A stretch of 64,000 nt of DNA from Neolewinella xylanilytica (GCF_002934605.1 NZ_PTJC01000006.1:2046001-2110000), one strand, 5' to 3'; counted from the first letter of the stretch, positions 26,097 to 36,020 are shown. Notes: generated from the letters alone by a model not told the origin. Numbers and translations are program-made.

Positions 26097-27812
26097 TTAA
26101 GCTTCGGTGGTCAGGGCATCCAACTGTTCGTCAACTTCCCGGTGGGTACCTTCCAGGATCAGCAGGTTCTTTTCTTCCCGCTCCAGCATTTCGTCGAAAC
26201 GGCCGAAATTCGCTTCGATGCGCTTGCGGAGGGTAGTGATGTAGGACTTCAGGCGATCCTCCAGGTCGCGTGCCAGTTGGACGCGTCCGGCAGCGACTTC
26301 CTTATCGAAGCCCTCGGTGACCCGCTTGCGCATGCCGCGGGTGCTGAAGCCGGTAAAGATCACGCCCACGGTGGTCAGAATGCCGCCGGTGACGTCCACT
26401 AGGGGGAGGCTACTGAGCGCCATCAGAATTACTCCCAGAGCCGCTACCCCACCCCCCGCCGCGAGGTTCGGGGCCAGATTTTCGCGCCCGGAGAGCAGAC
26501 TGTCGTCGGTAAAATTTTCCGTTTTCCCCACGAAGCGGTTGAAGGCATCCTGGAGGTCGCGCAGAATATTCTCCCGCCGTTCGGCGATACTGCTGAATAG
26601 GTCATGGTCGTTGCGCAGGATCGTTTCGCTGTTGCGGATCTTCAGGTCGATCGTTTTCACCATTTGCTGGATCCGCTCGGCCAGATCCACGACCTGTTCG
26701 TTGAGCCGGCCGCGGAGCTTGTCATTGAGGTCGGTCTCGAGGTCCTTCGCCACCCCCTCCAACCAGGCCTTGGCGTTCGGCGTACTGCCGAATTTCGATA
26801 CTACGCTCCGCTTGATGAGGCCGAACATCGACAGCCCGGACCGCAGCTCTTCCTGCTTTTCGCGGGTGATGTTATCGTAGGTATGGAGCAGGTTCTCCAC
26901 CATCAGGTCGACCTGTTTGTTGCTCTGGCTTACTTCGGAGTTGAGGGTTTCCTCGATGTCGGCCCGGAAAAGGTTATCGGCCTCGTACTGCCGTCGCCGT
27001 ACCTCGAGGCCGTCCGCGATCCGGCGATTGATGGTCTGAGCCGTGAGGATGCTGTTGTTGAGCTTCAGCCGGGGTGCCCGCCCGCCCGTGATGTTTCCCG
27101 CGATGTATTCCCGCAGCTCCGCGAAGCCGCTACCCTCCATCCCCAATTGTTCCTCCCGGGCGGAAACGGTAAAAACGTTGGGCTTCTCGATCCCTTCTTT
27201 GCGCGCCTTTTCGGCTACCCCCTCGGTGTTGACGGCCAGTTCGTTTTCGGTGGCCAGGTCTTTCTGCTGGAGTACGAAGATGGTTTTCTTGCGCCAGTCC
27301 CCGTGGATGTACTTGAAAAAGTCCCAGGCTGACTGGCGGTAGGGATTCTTAGCCTCGAAAACGAATACGATCAGGTCACTGGCCGGGATGAATTGCTCGG
27401 TGATCTCCTGGTGGTGTTCGACGATGGTATTGGTGCCCGGCGTATCCACGATGGCGATCTCCCGCAAGATCTCCACGGGCAGGAAGATCTTTTTCAGGTA
27501 AGGATTGACGGTGATTTCCCGGCGTTCCTCGCCGTAGATGATCTGCTGAATCGTATCGGTCATCGGTTGGGGGGCGGCCTTGGCGATCTCCTCTCCGGTA
27601 GCCAGCAGGGCATTGACGAAGCTCGATTTACCGGCTTTTACCTCGCCCACGATCACGAACATGAAGGGTTCGAAAATGCGGTTGCGCAAGTCGCTGACGG
27701 TGGTAGCCAGCTCGTCGTGACCGATCCGTATGGTCAGCTCGTGCAACCGCTTGATGATCTCCTCCAGGCGGGCCCGGTCGGCCTGGAGTCCGGCGTCGAT
27801 TAGATTGGACAT
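26097..27812 (-). CDS. Bacterial dynamin-like GTPase
   Basis: A 571-residue large GTPase of the dynamin superfamily. G1 is GEVKAGKSS (56-64), the G2 threonine is in PMTDTIQQI, and G3 is DTPGTN. The G4 region reads VLQQKDLA. A long helical stalk follows. About residues 460-505 hold two hydrophobic helices (GGGVAALGVILMALSSLPL and LTTVGVIFTGFS), which would serve as the membrane-inserting paddle. A final coiled coil (about 520-565) closes the molecule. Such proteins remodel or repair membranes in other bacteria. It is a single copy, whereas many bacterial dynamins occur as pairs. It is divergent from the barrel-like protein at 27877. Confidence 0.88.
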   Translation of the reverse strand: MSNLIDAGLQADRARLEEIIKRLHELTIRIGHDELATTVSDLRNRIFEPFMFVIVGEVKAGKSSFVNALLATGEEIAKAAPQPMTDTIQQIIYGEERREITVNPYLKKIFLPVEILREIAIVDTPGTNTIVEHHQEITEQFIPASDLIVFVFEAKNPYRQSAWDFFKYIHGDWRKKTIFVLQQKDLATENELAVNTEGVAEKARKEGIEKPNVFTVSAREEQLGMEGSGFAELREYIAGNITGGRAPRLKLNNSILTAQTINRRIADGLEVRRRQYEADNLFRADIEETLNSEVSQSNKQVDLMVENLLHTYDNITREKQEELRSGLSMFGLIKRSVVSKFGSTPNAKAWLEGVAKDLETDLNDKLRGRLNEQVVDLAERIQQMVKTIDLKIRNSETILRNDHDLFSSIAERRENILRDLQDAFNRFVGKTENFTDDSLLSGRENLAPNLAAGGGVAALGVILMALSSLPLVDVTGGILTTVGVIFTGFSTRGMRKRVTEGFDKEVAAGRVQLARDLEDRLKSYITTLRKRIEANFGRFDEMLEREEKNLLILEGTHREVDEQLDALTTEA

Positions 27813-27876
27813 AGCAACGAAGGTAAAGCAGCGGGGGTTACCCCCGGCGCGTTCCCATTGTACCTACCCGAAACCC

Positions 27877-28566
27877 ATGGTCAAACTACGCTTCAGGGGA
27901 TGCTGGCTCGTCACGTTGCTCTGCTTAGCGACGCCGATCCCGGCCCAGCAGATCGCCGATTCCACCGTTTCGGCCATGGCCGGCAATTACCTGTTCCTCT
28001 CCCCCTTCAAGGTGGTCGACCAGGTAAATCCGGGTGTGCTATACGGCGTGGGAAAAATCTGGTCTTCGGGCTACGGGATGGAAATAGGTCACTTATGGTT
28101 GCTTCCCATACCCGAGGAACGGGAGCAGATCACCGACCTTCGCGGTCACCGCCTGCACCTCGGCGTCAGAAGGTATCTCGGCAATACGAACGACCGGCCG
28201 CTAGCCCCCTACATGGGTCTCCGCCTGGACCACCTACGCCGGGACCACCGGGCGGTAGTCCCAATTATCGCACCGGATAACACGCCGGCGGATGCGTACA
28301 CCTACGCGGATTCCATTCGGGTGACGGCCCGGATCACCACCCTGAATGGATTGGTGGGATGGGAGTCGCGGCACGGTCGATTCTCCGTCGACATGTTCGT
28401 TGGCCTGGGCATTCGCTGGAGGCGGGTCGTGCAATTGGACCGTATCCATCCGGAAGACGCATATTTCGGGGAGGGGAACGCCGAGGATTTTTTCGATTAC
28501 AGCGATCCGGCGCGGCAAACGACGTTCAGCATTCCGCTGGACCTCCGGTTTTTCTACCGTTGGTGA
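27877..28566 (+). CDS. Putative outer-membrane beta-barrel protein
   Basis: A 229-residue protein with a signal peptide (ATPIPAQQ cleavage region). Alternating hydrophobic/polar strands ending in aromatic residues run through it (GMEIGHLWLLP, RLHLGVRRYLG, PYMGLRLDHL, FSVDMFVGLGIRWRR), and the final residues are FYRW, fitting a small barrel inserted by BAM. The ATG at 27877 is chosen because it directly precedes the signal peptide; the frame is open further upstream into the divergent GTPase gene. No family is recognised. It overlaps the convergent WbqC-like gene by 13 bases. Confidence 0.65.
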   Translation: MVKLRFRGCWLVTLLCLATPIPAQQIADSTVSAMAGNYLFLSPFKVVDQVNPGVLYGVGKIWSSGYGMEIGHLWLLPIPEEREQITDLRGHRLHLGVRRYLGNTNDRPLAPYMGLRLDHLRRDHRAVVPIIAPDNTPADAYTYADSIRVTARITTLNGLVGWESRHGRFSVDMFVGLGIRWRRVVQLDRIHPEDAYFGEGNAEDFFDYSDPARQTTFSIPLDLRFFYRW

Positions 28567-29135
28567 AGCAGCAACGGTAATTCGGGCCCGAGGCAAAAGA
28601 GGGCATCCAGGATGCTGAGTTGACTTAGAAAGCCGTGGCGGTCTTCGAAAAGTTGCGGGTACGGGGGCGTTGGCACGGGTTTGGGAAAAGGCGTTGCACC
28701 CGCGCTCCCGGCGCAAAAACGTTCGGTCGTATCCAGTTCCACGTCTAGGGAAAGCAGTTCGATGACGGTAGTGGAAAGGAGCCAATTGTAATCCCAGAGT
28801 AGTTCGGTATGCGCGGTGGCGGCAGCCAAGACCGCATCGGCGTAATACTCGAAATAGGGCGCCCGCCCGTAAGCACTGCGAATACTTTGTTCGTGTTGCC
28901 GCTGCCAGTCCGTCCGGTAGCTAATGCGCACGTCCCGGATCGGCATCTGCTGGTGTTTGCCGCCCTCCAGGGGCACGGAGAGTAGGAGGGGTCCGTTGGC
29001 CGTGGCGATGCGGCAACGATTGCGCCAGCCGCCTTTTTGGTAGTTCTCGTGCGCTTCCCAAGTCCACTGGCCAGCGGTCATGGCTGCGATGAACCAGGAC
29101 GTTGGGGGAAAATAGGCGGTCGTGCTGGTAAACAA
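28554..29135 (-). CDS. WbqC-like family protein
   Basis: A 193-residue member of the WbqC-like family, found in polysaccharide and antigen loci but of unproven activity. Family hallmarks are the start TAYFPPTSWFIAAM, a WEAHENYQKGGWRNRCRI segment, and NGPLLLSVPL. RSAYGRAPYFEYY and the end region WDYNWLL also fit. It is cytoplasmic, with no signal. It overlaps the 3' end of the barrel-like gene by 13 bases tail to tail. No sugar-biosynthesis genes are adjacent, as is common for stand-alone copies in Bacteroidota. Confidence 0.83.
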   Translation of the reverse strand: MFTSTTAYFPPTSWFIAAMTAGQWTWEAHENYQKGGWRNRCRIATANGPLLLSVPLEGGKHQQMPIRDVRISYRTDWQRQHEQSIRSAYGRAPYFEYYADAVLAAATAHTELLWDYNWLLSTTVIELLSLDVELDTTERFCAGSAGATPFPKPVPTPPYPQLFEDRHGFLSQLSILDALFCLGPELPLLLHQR

Positions 29136-29223
29136 TTTGTTAGAATTTGGGCGAGGGATTCGCCAAACATATGCTAAATGGCTCCCGTTTCCCCGGTAAC
29201 CGCATTAATTAAACTAACAAATT

Positions 29224-30135
29224 ATGACTACCACAGACAAATTAACCGATCGGTACAAGAAGCAGGACCCGACCAAGCAATATCCGGCACCTCCGTTTCC
29301 CCGCCAGCCCCAGAATCGCCCTGGGTCGGTCAATAAAATGGAGCCGGAGCCCGATCACGGTGAAGAGAGCTACGTCGGTTTCGGCCGCCTCGAGGACCGC
29401 AAGGCGCTCATTACCGGAGGTGATTCCGGAATCGGACGCGCCGCGGCCATTGCCTTCGCCCGAGAGGGTGCGGACGTGGCCATCTGCTACCTGCCGAGCG
29501 AGGAATCCAACGCCCGGGAAGTCATCAAACTGATCGAAGCCGAGGGCCGGAAAGCCGTCGCCATTCCCGGTGATATCGTATCCGAGAAATTCTGCACCGA
29601 ACTCGTGGAGACCGCGGTGAAGGAACTCGGCGGAATTGATATCCTGGTGAATAACGCCGGCCGGCAGACCGCCCAGTCGAAAATCGAGGACCTGACCACG
29701 GAGCAGTTCGATAACACCTTCAAAGTCAATGTCTACGCTCCGTTTTGGATCACCAAAGCCGCGCTGAAGCACATGACCGCCGGTGCTTCCATCATCAATA
29801 CCGCATCGGTACAGTCGTTCGATCCGTCCGCGAGCCTGATTGACTACGCCCAGACCAAGGCATCCAACGTCGCCTTTACCAAAGCCCTGGCGGCCCAGGT
29901 AGCCGAAAAAGGCATTCGCGTCAATGCCGTAGCTCCGGGCCCGTTTTGGACGCCGCTGCAGTCGTCCGGCGGACAGCCGCAGGACAAGATCGAAAAGTTT
30001 GGCAGCTCCACCCTCCTCAAGCGGCCCGGCCAACCGGTCGAGCTCGCCCCCGCCTATGTACTATTAGCTTCCCAGGAAGCCAGTTACATGACCGGCGAGG
30101 TGATTGGCGCTACCGGTGGAGAGATGCCGTACTAG
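29224..30135 (+). CDS. SDR-family oxidoreductase (general-stress type)
   Basis: A 303-residue short-chain dehydrogenase of the YdaD/GSP39-like subgroup. A ~50-residue proline-rich N-terminal extension ([11 protein letters not shown], then [14 protein letters not shown]) precedes the Rossmann fold. The cofactor loop is [13 protein letters not shown], with NNAG in the middle. The catalytic Ser is in TASVQSF and the Tyr/Lys pair in DYAQTKAS. It ends [13 protein letters not shown], typical of this subgroup. The substrate is unknown. It is monocistronic in appearance: 88 bases from the divergent wbqC-like gene and 41 bases before chaN. Confidence 0.9.
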   Translation: MTTTDKLTDRYKKQDPTKQYPAPPFPRQPQNRPGSVNKMEPEPDHGEESYVGFGRLEDRKALITGGDSGIGRAAAIAFAREGADVAICYLPSEESNAREVIKLIEAEGRKAVAIPGDIVSEKFCTELVETAVKELGGIDILVNNAGRQTAQSKIEDLTTEQFDNTFKVNVYAPFWITKAALKHMTAGASIINTASVQSFDPSASLIDYAQTKASNVAFTKALAAQVAEKGIRVNAVAPGPFWTPLQSSGGQPQDKIEKFGSSTLLKRPGQPVELAPAYVLLASQEASYMTGEVIGATGGEMPY

Positions 30136-30146
30136 CCTAAGTTATC

Positions 30147-30154
30147 TATCTTTG
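30147..30154 (+). promoter_or_regulatory. Candidate -7 box (TATCTTTG) of the ChaN gene
   Basis: TATCTTTG matches the Bacteroidota TAnnTTTG -7 consensus and lies 22 bases before the ATG at 30177. No clear TTTG -33 element is seen at the expected distance. Confidence 0.4.
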
Positions 30155-30176
30155 GCTGGACGTAAACGTCTAAGCC

Positions 30177-31034
30177 ATGAGATTACTATTTACGTGGATT
30201 AGTTTGGTGCTTGCGAGTGTAACGCTCGGGGCCCAAGCTAATCCACGTGCTTTTGCACTATACGATAGTCGCGGACGGGAGGTTCCCTTTCAATACATGG
30301 TGAAACAGCTACGTACCGCTGACGTGATCCTGTTCGGAGAGTACCACAACAACCCCATCTCCCACTGGATGCAGCTCGAAATCATGAAGGCCCTCGGTAG
30401 CTACGGCCTCGGTATGGAGATGTTCGAGACCGACGAGCAGGACGCGCTTTCCAAATTTATGGCCGATAGCCTGACGGTGGAAGAGCTCGATCACTATACC
30501 GGCGGAGTGTGGCCCAATTTTCACACGGATTATCTGCCCATCCTGTTGCGGGCTCGCGCGGATAGTGTGGACGTAGTAGCTACCAACGTTCCCCGGGAAT
30601 ACGCCCAGATGGTTTTTCAGCGGGGGTTCATCTACCTGAAAACGTTGAAGGCCTCCGACCAGTTATCGCTCCCGCCCATTCCCCCGCCCTACGATCCGGA
30701 ACTTCCCGGTTACAAAGCGATGCGGATGCCAAACCAGGCCAACCCCCACGCCGGGGAAAATTTCCCCAAGGCACAGGCGATCAAGGACGCTACCATGGCC
30801 TGGCAGATCGTCAACCATGCCCGACCCGGCCGGCCCTTTCTGCACATCAACGGGAGCTACCACAGCGACAACTACGAGGGGATCGTGTGGTACCTGCGGC
30901 AGTATAAGCCCCAACTGAAGGTCGTCACCATTTCCACCCTAGAGCAACGGGATATGAGCGATCTGCGCGAAGACAGCGAAGGAACGGCGGATTTCATTCT
31001 GCTCGTTCCGGAAAATATGACCAAAACCTACTAG
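30177..31034 (+). CDS. ChaN-family (Tiki-like) putative haem-uptake protein
   Basis: A 285-residue exported protein with a signal peptide (cleavage near LGAQA). It carries the ChaN/Tiki fold: VILFGEYHNNPISHWMQLEIM near the start has the conserved E-x-H. GLGMEMFETDEQDALSKFM, TNVPREYAQMV and FLHINGSYHSDNYEGI near the end are the other conserved elements. ChaN homologues bind haem or act as metal-dependent proteases; which applies here is not shown. No haem genes are beside it. Its last 4 bases overlap the convergent dgkA stop. Confidence 0.83.
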   Translation: MRLLFTWISLVLASVTLGAQANPRAFALYDSRGREVPFQYMVKQLRTADVILFGEYHNNPISHWMQLEIMKALGSYGLGMEMFETDEQDALSKFMADSLTVEELDHYTGGVWPNFHTDYLPILLRARADSVDVVATNVPREYAQMVFQRGFIYLKTLKASDQLSLPPIPPPYDPELPGYKAMRMPNQANPHAGENFPKAQAIKDATMAWQIVNHARPGRPFLHINGSYHSDNYEGIVWYLRQYKPQLKVVTISTLEQRDMSDLREDSEGTADFILLVPENMTKTY

Positions 31035-31423
31035 TAGAGAAGTTCGGGATGGTGCCACCAGAGGGCATCGGCAATCAGCAAGATCGCGATGAGCCCCGAA
31101 AAAACGGCTGTAAACAGCACAGCCCCGGCGGCTACGTCCTTGGCCTTTCCCGCTAGTACGTGGTAATCCGGGCTCACCAGGTCGACGACGTATTCCACCG
31201 CCGTATTGAGGGCTTCGGCGGCCAACACCATACCGGAACAAAGCAGAACCGCGACCCACTTCCAGAGGGGGAATTCCAGCCACCAGGATACCGTGATCAT
31301 GCCGATGAAGGCCAGGATATGAATCTTCGACGGAGCGTGGTTGCGCAGCAGGTCGTAAGCACCCCGAAAGGCATAACCGAAGGCGGAAAGCCGCCCGCGC
31401 GAGTAGAGAATGAATCGCTTCAT
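31031..31423 (-). CDS. dgkA: Diacylglycerol/undecaprenol kinase
   Basis: A 130-residue integral membrane kinase of the DgkA family, recycling diacylglycerol or phosphorylating undecaprenol for cell-wall synthesis. Three membrane helices are visible. The family signature EALNTAVEYVVDLV is followed by GKAKDVAAGAVL. The amphipathic N-terminus (FGYAFRGAYDLLRN) is usual. Bacteroidota and Gram-positive homologues of this type tend to be undecaprenol kinases, so the exact lipid substrate is uncertain. The gene lies 38 bases downstream of an 86-residue membrane protein on the same strand. Confidence 0.9.
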   Translation of the reverse strand: MKRFILYSRGRLSAFGYAFRGAYDLLRNHAPSKIHILAFIGMITVSWWLEFPLWKWVAVLLCSGMVLAAEALNTAVEYVVDLVSPDYHVLAGKAKDVAAGAVLFTAVFSGLIAILLIADALWWHHPELLY

Positions 31424-31461
31424 GGTTTATTCAAGCGGTGGTATCGGCTGCATGTTCGGCT

Positions 31462-31722
31462 TCACAGCCAGCCTATTTCGCCATTTAGGAGCACGAATCC
31501 GACCAGGGCCAACCACGGGGCCACCCACGCGGAAAGAACGTAGTGATAATAGCTGCGGGTAACCCGGCTGGGCTCGACCCATTCCACCACGTAGCTCAGC
31601 AGCCAAATGGCGAAAGCGATCGCGCCGAGCACCGCGCAGACCAACGTACCGGTGTAGGGATCCGCCAGCAACACAATGAGGTAGGCGACGAGTTGGACAA
31701 TAATTGCCAGTACTACATTCAC
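31462..31722 (-). CDS. Small membrane protein, unknown function
   Basis: An 86-residue protein that is almost wholly hydrophobic, with three predicted segments: about 2-20, 26-48 and 63-80. A short polar loop (VEWVEPSRVTRSYYHY) joins the second and third. No family is recognised. Its ATG overlaps the stop of the haloperoxidase-like gene by 4 bases (ATGA), so the two are likely translated in a coupled way. Confidence 0.65.
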   Translation of the reverse strand: MNVVLAIIVQLVAYLIVLLADPYTGTLVCAVLGAIAFAIWLLSYVVEWVEPSRVTRSYYHYVLSAWVAPWLALVGFVLLNGEIGWL

Positions 31723-33089
31723 CGTGGCCGTTCCTCGGTAATCATGGCCCGTGTACGCAAGCTTTCGAGTACGTGTTTGCCGACTTTTTCCCCCTGTGCG
31801 ATACCGTAATCGATGGACGGCCGGTAGTGAATGCCACCGTAGAGACGGCTAATGGCGGCCTCTTCGCTCGCCGCGAGGAAACTGGGAAAACTGCGGGTCG
31901 GCAGGTCGTATTCCATCTCGCTGTCGTCGTCGAAAGCGAAATTGTCCCCGTAGAGGTCGGTCAGGACCATGGCGCAGGCGCGGCTTACGACCGAATGACC
32001 GCTGGTGTGCTCGGGGAAGGGCGGCGTCTGGAGCAGCGGCCGCCACTCCTGGTCGATGTGGCGATTGATGAAGGTTTCGGGACGCACCAGTTTGCTCCGG
32101 TACTTTTCTTCCCAACAGCTGATAAAGCCGTCGAACATAGCGATGCTGGTTGCCGCGTAGGTTTCCACGGTCCGGGCGAAATCGGCGTCCGCCTTCTTGG
32201 CCGCGATGGAAGCAATATTGATCCAGTGCCCCCCGGGGGTAATCTTCTTCGTGGCGAACATGAGGTGGCCGACGGTATGGCTTACGTAAGGGTTACAGTC
32301 CCAGAACTGCGCGATGGCCTGCCGCTCGGCGGAGGTTTTCTCGTCGACTCCCGTCAAAGCGGTGTACACTTCATTGACTTCCCGCATCCACTTGCTATCC
32401 GGCTCCAGGCTATACTCCGTCGGCGGCGGCGGTGAAAACTGGCTGGCGCTGTCGAGGGTGAAGGGCCGGATTTTCATCCAGCTGGGTTCGATCCCGTCCA
32501 TGTAATCGGGTGGCGTGGGTTGCCACTTCGACTCGTCGTCGGTGATGGAATACTTCGGAAAGGTGCGGGTCTGCTTATACATGTCGCCGTCGTACCACTT
32601 AATCACGTGATCGGCGACGGCTTCCCCGTAGGCGACCGAAGCCTCGAACACTTCCTCGGGCATTCGGATCTCGCGGTACTCGGCATAGAGCTGGTCGCGG
32701 TACGCATCCATTTTGTCTTCGCTGAACACCATGCTTTTACCCACCTTGAACTGGGCAACCACGGCAGCGAGGGGGTATGCGATTTCCACGTTAGGGGGCG
32801 GCGCGGGCGCAGGTGAAAGGTGGGAAATCTGGCCGGAGAGGCTCACCAGGTTTGGATCCCCGGCAGCCATCGCTTCGTAGCCGGCGATACTCGAATAGGA
32901 ATAGATCCGGCTCGCTACCGGGGGAGAAAAAATATCGTGGACGATCACGTCGGTAAGTTGCTTGACCGACCGATGGTAGTATTCCGGATCGGCTACGTCC
33001 TTGGCGTAATCCGGGTTAATATCCTCCTCGCAGGCCACGAGCAAGCCAAACAGGAAGAACAGGCAGCTTAATCGACTAATTCGCTTCAT
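31719..33089 (-). CDS. Vanadium-dependent haloperoxidase/PAP2-family lipoprotein
   Basis: 456 residues from the ATG at 33089; the frame runs further upstream but only this start gives a lipoprotein signal (LFGLLVACEED). The protein is helical, and its C-terminal third holds the three PAP2/vanadate-binding motifs: K..RP in YRSKLVRPETF, TSGHSVVS (PSGH variant), and SRLYGGIHYRPSIDYG (SR..xGIHxxxDxxxG). These place it in the vanadium haloperoxidase-related branch. Whether it is a haloperoxidase or a phosphatase cannot be told from sequence. It is translationally coupled to the following small membrane protein. Confidence 0.87.
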   Translation of the reverse strand: MKRISRLSCLFFLFGLLVACEEDINPDYAKDVADPEYYHRSVKQLTDVIVHDIFSPPVASRIYSYSSIAGYEAMAAGDPNLVSLSGQISHLSPAPAPPPNVEIAYPLAAVVAQFKVGKSMVFSEDKMDAYRDQLYAEYREIRMPEEVFEASVAYGEAVADHVIKWYDGDMYKQTRTFPKYSITDDESKWQPTPPDYMDGIEPSWMKIRPFTLDSASQFSPPPPTEYSLEPDSKWMREVNEVYTALTGVDEKTSAERQAIAQFWDCNPYVSHTVGHLMFATKKITPGGHWINIASIAAKKADADFARTVETYAATSIAMFDGFISCWEEKYRSKLVRPETFINRHIDQEWRPLLQTPPFPEHTSGHSVVSRACAMVLTDLYGDNFAFDDDSEMEYDLPTRSFPSFLAASEEAAISRLYGGIHYRPSIDYGIAQGEKVGKHVLESLRTRAMITEERPR

Positions 33090-33317
33090 AGTAGGTGCTG
33101 GATTATTGCGGTACGGGACAGCACGTCTTTGCAGATCATACCAAAGGTACAACACGCACGCAAGGCGTAGGAATCCGGGGACGACAAACTCGCGCTTTAA
33201 GCACGCCATGCCACCCCGAATTGGTGCCGGGCTGACAACCGCTCGATTCGTTGGGGGCACCGAAACGACCGCACCGCTCGTTAGTCCTCGCGTTCCCTAT
33301 CTTCGCCGCCGCTCACC

Positions 33318-35042
33318 ATGCCATCACTCGAGAAAAAACACCGTTTCCAGTCGTTGCTACAGTTTGTGCTGGCGCTCGTCTTGCTCGTCGTAATCAACGT
33401 ACTGGCCAACGCACGCCTCGGGGGTACCCGGCTGTATACGGCGCTGGACCTTACCGAAGACCGGCGCTTTACCCTCACCGATAATACGGCCGCACGACTC
33501 AGCGAGCTGGAAGAGCCGGTATACATCCGCATCCTTCTGGACGGCGAGTTGCCCGCCAGCTACGATCGACTACGCACGCGGGTGGCGGAAACCCTGGAAG
33601 ATTTCACGGGCTATACCGATGCGCTGGAATACGAATTCGTGGATCCGCTCGCCGGCAACGCCGACGAGGTCCGCGAACGGCAGGAAGCCATGTTGGAGGA
33701 TGGCATCGTACCCCTCACCGACTACCAACAAACGGCCGGGCAACGCACCACCAAGGCCATTTACCCCTACGCCCTGTTTTACTACGGCAACCGGTACCGA
33801 GTGGTACCGCTCCTGGAAACCACCCGGCCGGACGTTCCCCTCGCCCGCCAGCTCAATCAGGCCGAAAACCTGATCGAATACAAATTCATGCAGGCCATCA
33901 CCAGCCTGACGACCGACGAAAAGCCCATCATCGGGTTTGCGCTCGGCAATGGCGAGTTGGGTGCCCGCGCCACCGCCGACCTGGTATCGGAACTCCGCAA
34001 GGACTACGAAGTCGGTCCGGTCTACCTCGACAGTTTCGCCACCATTCCCCAGGAAATCGCCCTGCTGATCGTGGCGAAACCTACCGAACCATTCACCGAT
34101 TTCGAGGCGTTCAAACTCGACCAGTACGTGATGAACGGCGGGAAGGTGATCTGGGCGATGGATGCGGTGGCCATGGACTTCGACAGCCTGCGCGCCACCG
34201 GAGAGGCCTATCCGCAGTCCCGGGAACTGGGACTGGAGGACCTGTTCTTCCGGTACGGATTCCGATTGGGGAACCAATTGGTACTCGACCTGGTGAACAC
34301 GCCGATCCCAATCGTGACGACCCAGGGTCAGTCGGGGCCAAAGCCAACGCTCGTGCCCTTTCCCTACCACGTACTCGCCCTACCGGAGGCCGACCACCCC
34401 ATCGTACAGAACATTGATGGAGTGGACCTGCGCTACCCTACCCTCATTGAGGAAGTGGCCGGCAGCGCGGGCGTCCGGCAAACGGTTTTGCTCTCGAGCA
34501 GCAGCAACAGTCGGCGCCAACGATTGCCCTCCCCGATCGATCTCGACGCCCAGAAATTCAGTGTCGATCTGGACCGCTTTGATGAAGCTAATCTACCCCT
34601 GGCATTGCTGCTGGAAGGAACCTTCGAAAGTCCTTACGCCAACCGACTTAGCCGGGAGAACGAAGTTGCCCTCCGCCAGAGCGGAATGGATTACCGCCAG
34701 CAATCGGTTTCCACGTCCATGATCGTCATCAGCGACGGCGACGTACTGGCCAACAGCGTGAACAGCCGTGGCGAGATCGGATTCCTCGGCGTCAACCCCT
34801 ACTCGAAGATCCCCTACGCCAACAAGGCCTTTATACTTAATGCCATCGAATACCTGTTGAATCCCGCCGGGGTGATCACGAGCCGGAGCAAACAGGTCAA
34901 ATTGCGGCTCCTGGACCAAAACCGGGCACTCGCCGAAGCCGGCTACTGGCGGGCGCTCAATCTGGCCGCACCCCTCTTGTTACTCGCGGCTTTCGGATTC
35001 CTCTTTACCTTTTTCCGCCGCCGCCGCTACGCCCGCCATTAA
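33318..35042 (+). CDS. gldG: Gliding-motility ABC-transporter auxiliary protein GldG
   Basis: A 574-residue protein with a signal-anchor helix at about 13-32, the ABC-transporter auxiliary (GldG) domain, and a C-terminal membrane helix at about 545-566 followed by RRRRYARH. GLYT-type start features are present: RLYTALDLTEDRRFTLTDNT, LEEPVYIRILLDGELP and the long periplasmic substrate-like domain. GldG works with GldF (permease) and GldA (ATPase) in gliding. Neither is adjacent here: upstream is a 228-base gap and then a minus-strand gene. Downstream is a DUF4340 gene, a frequent partner. It opens a tight four-gene operon. Confidence 0.88.
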   Translation: MPSLEKKHRFQSLLQFVLALVLLVVINVLANARLGGTRLYTALDLTEDRRFTLTDNTAARLSELEEPVYIRILLDGELPASYDRLRTRVAETLEDFTGYTDALEYEFVDPLAGNADEVRERQEAMLEDGIVPLTDYQQTAGQRTTKAIYPYALFYYGNRYRVVPLLETTRPDVPLARQLNQAENLIEYKFMQAITSLTTDEKPIIGFALGNGELGARATADLVSELRKDYEVGPVYLDSFATIPQEIALLIVAKPTEPFTDFEAFKLDQYVMNGGKVIWAMDAVAMDFDSLRATGEAYPQSRELGLEDLFFRYGFRLGNQLVLDLVNTPIPIVTTQGQSGPKPTLVPFPYHVLALPEADHPIVQNIDGVDLRYPTLIEEVAGSAGVRQTVLLSSSSNSRRQRLPSPIDLDAQKFSVDLDRFDEANLPLALLLEGTFESPYANRLSRENEVALRQSGMDYRQQSVSTSMIVISDGDVLANSVNSRGEIGFLGVNPYSKIPYANKAFILNAIEYLLNPAGVITSRSKQVKLRLLDQNRALAEAGYWRALNLAAPLLLLAAFGFLFTFFRRRRYARH

Positions 35043-35045
35043 TTC

Positions 35046-36020
35046 ATGCGCAGAACGCTCCTTCTCTTCGCCGCCGTCATTCTGCTAGGAAGCCTCGCCT
35101 ATTTTGCCTCGCTCGACCCTACCGAAACCGAGGTCGCGGACGAACGGGCCTTTGGCTACCCCGAACTGGAAGACATCGAGCGGATCTACATTGCCGATCG
35201 GGAGGGTAACGTAGCCGATCTGCGCCGGGGCGGGCCCACGGGCTGGACTTACGGCGCATATCCGGCCAACGAAAATGTAATGAAAAACCTGCTACAGGCC
35301 GTCGCTCAGCTCGAGGTCCGGAGCTTACCGGCCAGTACGGCCGTGCCGAACCTGGTCCGTAACCTGGCCGGCGGTGGCATCCTGGTTCGGGTCTACGACG
35401 GGGAAGGCAACAAGCTCAGAGGGTATTACATCGGCGGAGGGACCAGCGGTGAACTCGGAGCAGCGGCCATCATGGAGGGCAGTGACAACCCTTACGTCGT
35501 CCACCTCCCCATGTGGAGCGGCAACGTTCGCCACCGTTTCAACCTGCGGGGGGACGAATGGCGGTCGAAAGTATTGTTCGACGTCGATCCGCAAGCCGTG
35601 GAGTACCTGAGCATCGACTACCCCCTGCAGCAAAGCAAGGCCTTCCGGATGGAGCGGACGCGGGAAAATCAATTCCGCGTTACCCCGTTGGTGGCCTCGG
35701 TGGGCGGCGTCAAGGAAATCCCTTTCGGGGTCGCGGAAGGGATACTAAGCCGGTATGAGGACTACTACGTCAGTCGCTACCAGAACGAGGATACCGTAGG
35801 GATGCTGACCGCGCGGGAACGCCTCCCCTTCGCGATCGTCCGGATTAAGGAAGCCGGCAAGCCCGAACAGGTAGCCAGCATCTACCCCCAATATCGATTT
35901 CCCGGCTCGCCCCAACAACAGCTCCAGGCCTATACGGCCTTCGTCAACGACGATCAAGACTGGGCGCTCCTCGCCACCGAAACCACCCAACCGCTACTAG
36001 TCGGCTATGATTCGTTCTAG
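35046..36020 (+). CDS. DUF4340 domain protein
   Basis: A 324-residue protein with one N-terminal membrane anchor (LLLFAAVILLGSLAYFASL) and a periplasmic DUF4340 region (IERIYIADREGNVADLRR, GWTYGAYPANENVMKNLLQAV, YYIGGGT). DUF4340 proteins accompany GldG-like auxiliary proteins in ABC-export loci and are thought to be accessory. It starts 3 bases after gldG and overlaps the next gene by 14 bases, so co-expression is nearly certain. Confidence 0.83.
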   Translation: MRRTLLLFAAVILLGSLAYFASLDPTETEVADERAFGYPELEDIERIYIADREGNVADLRRGGPTGWTYGAYPANENVMKNLLQAVAQLEVRSLPASTAVPNLVRNLAGGGILVRVYDGEGNKLRGYYIGGGTSGELGAAAIMEGSDNPYVVHLPMWSGNVRHRFNLRGDEWRSKVLFDVDPQAVEYLSIDYPLQQSKAFRMERTRENQFRVTPLVASVGGVKEIPFGVAEGILSRYEDYYVSRYQNEDTVGMLTARERLPFAIVRIKEAGKPEQVASIYPQYRFPGSPQQQLQAYTAFVNDDQDWALLATETTQPLLVGYDSF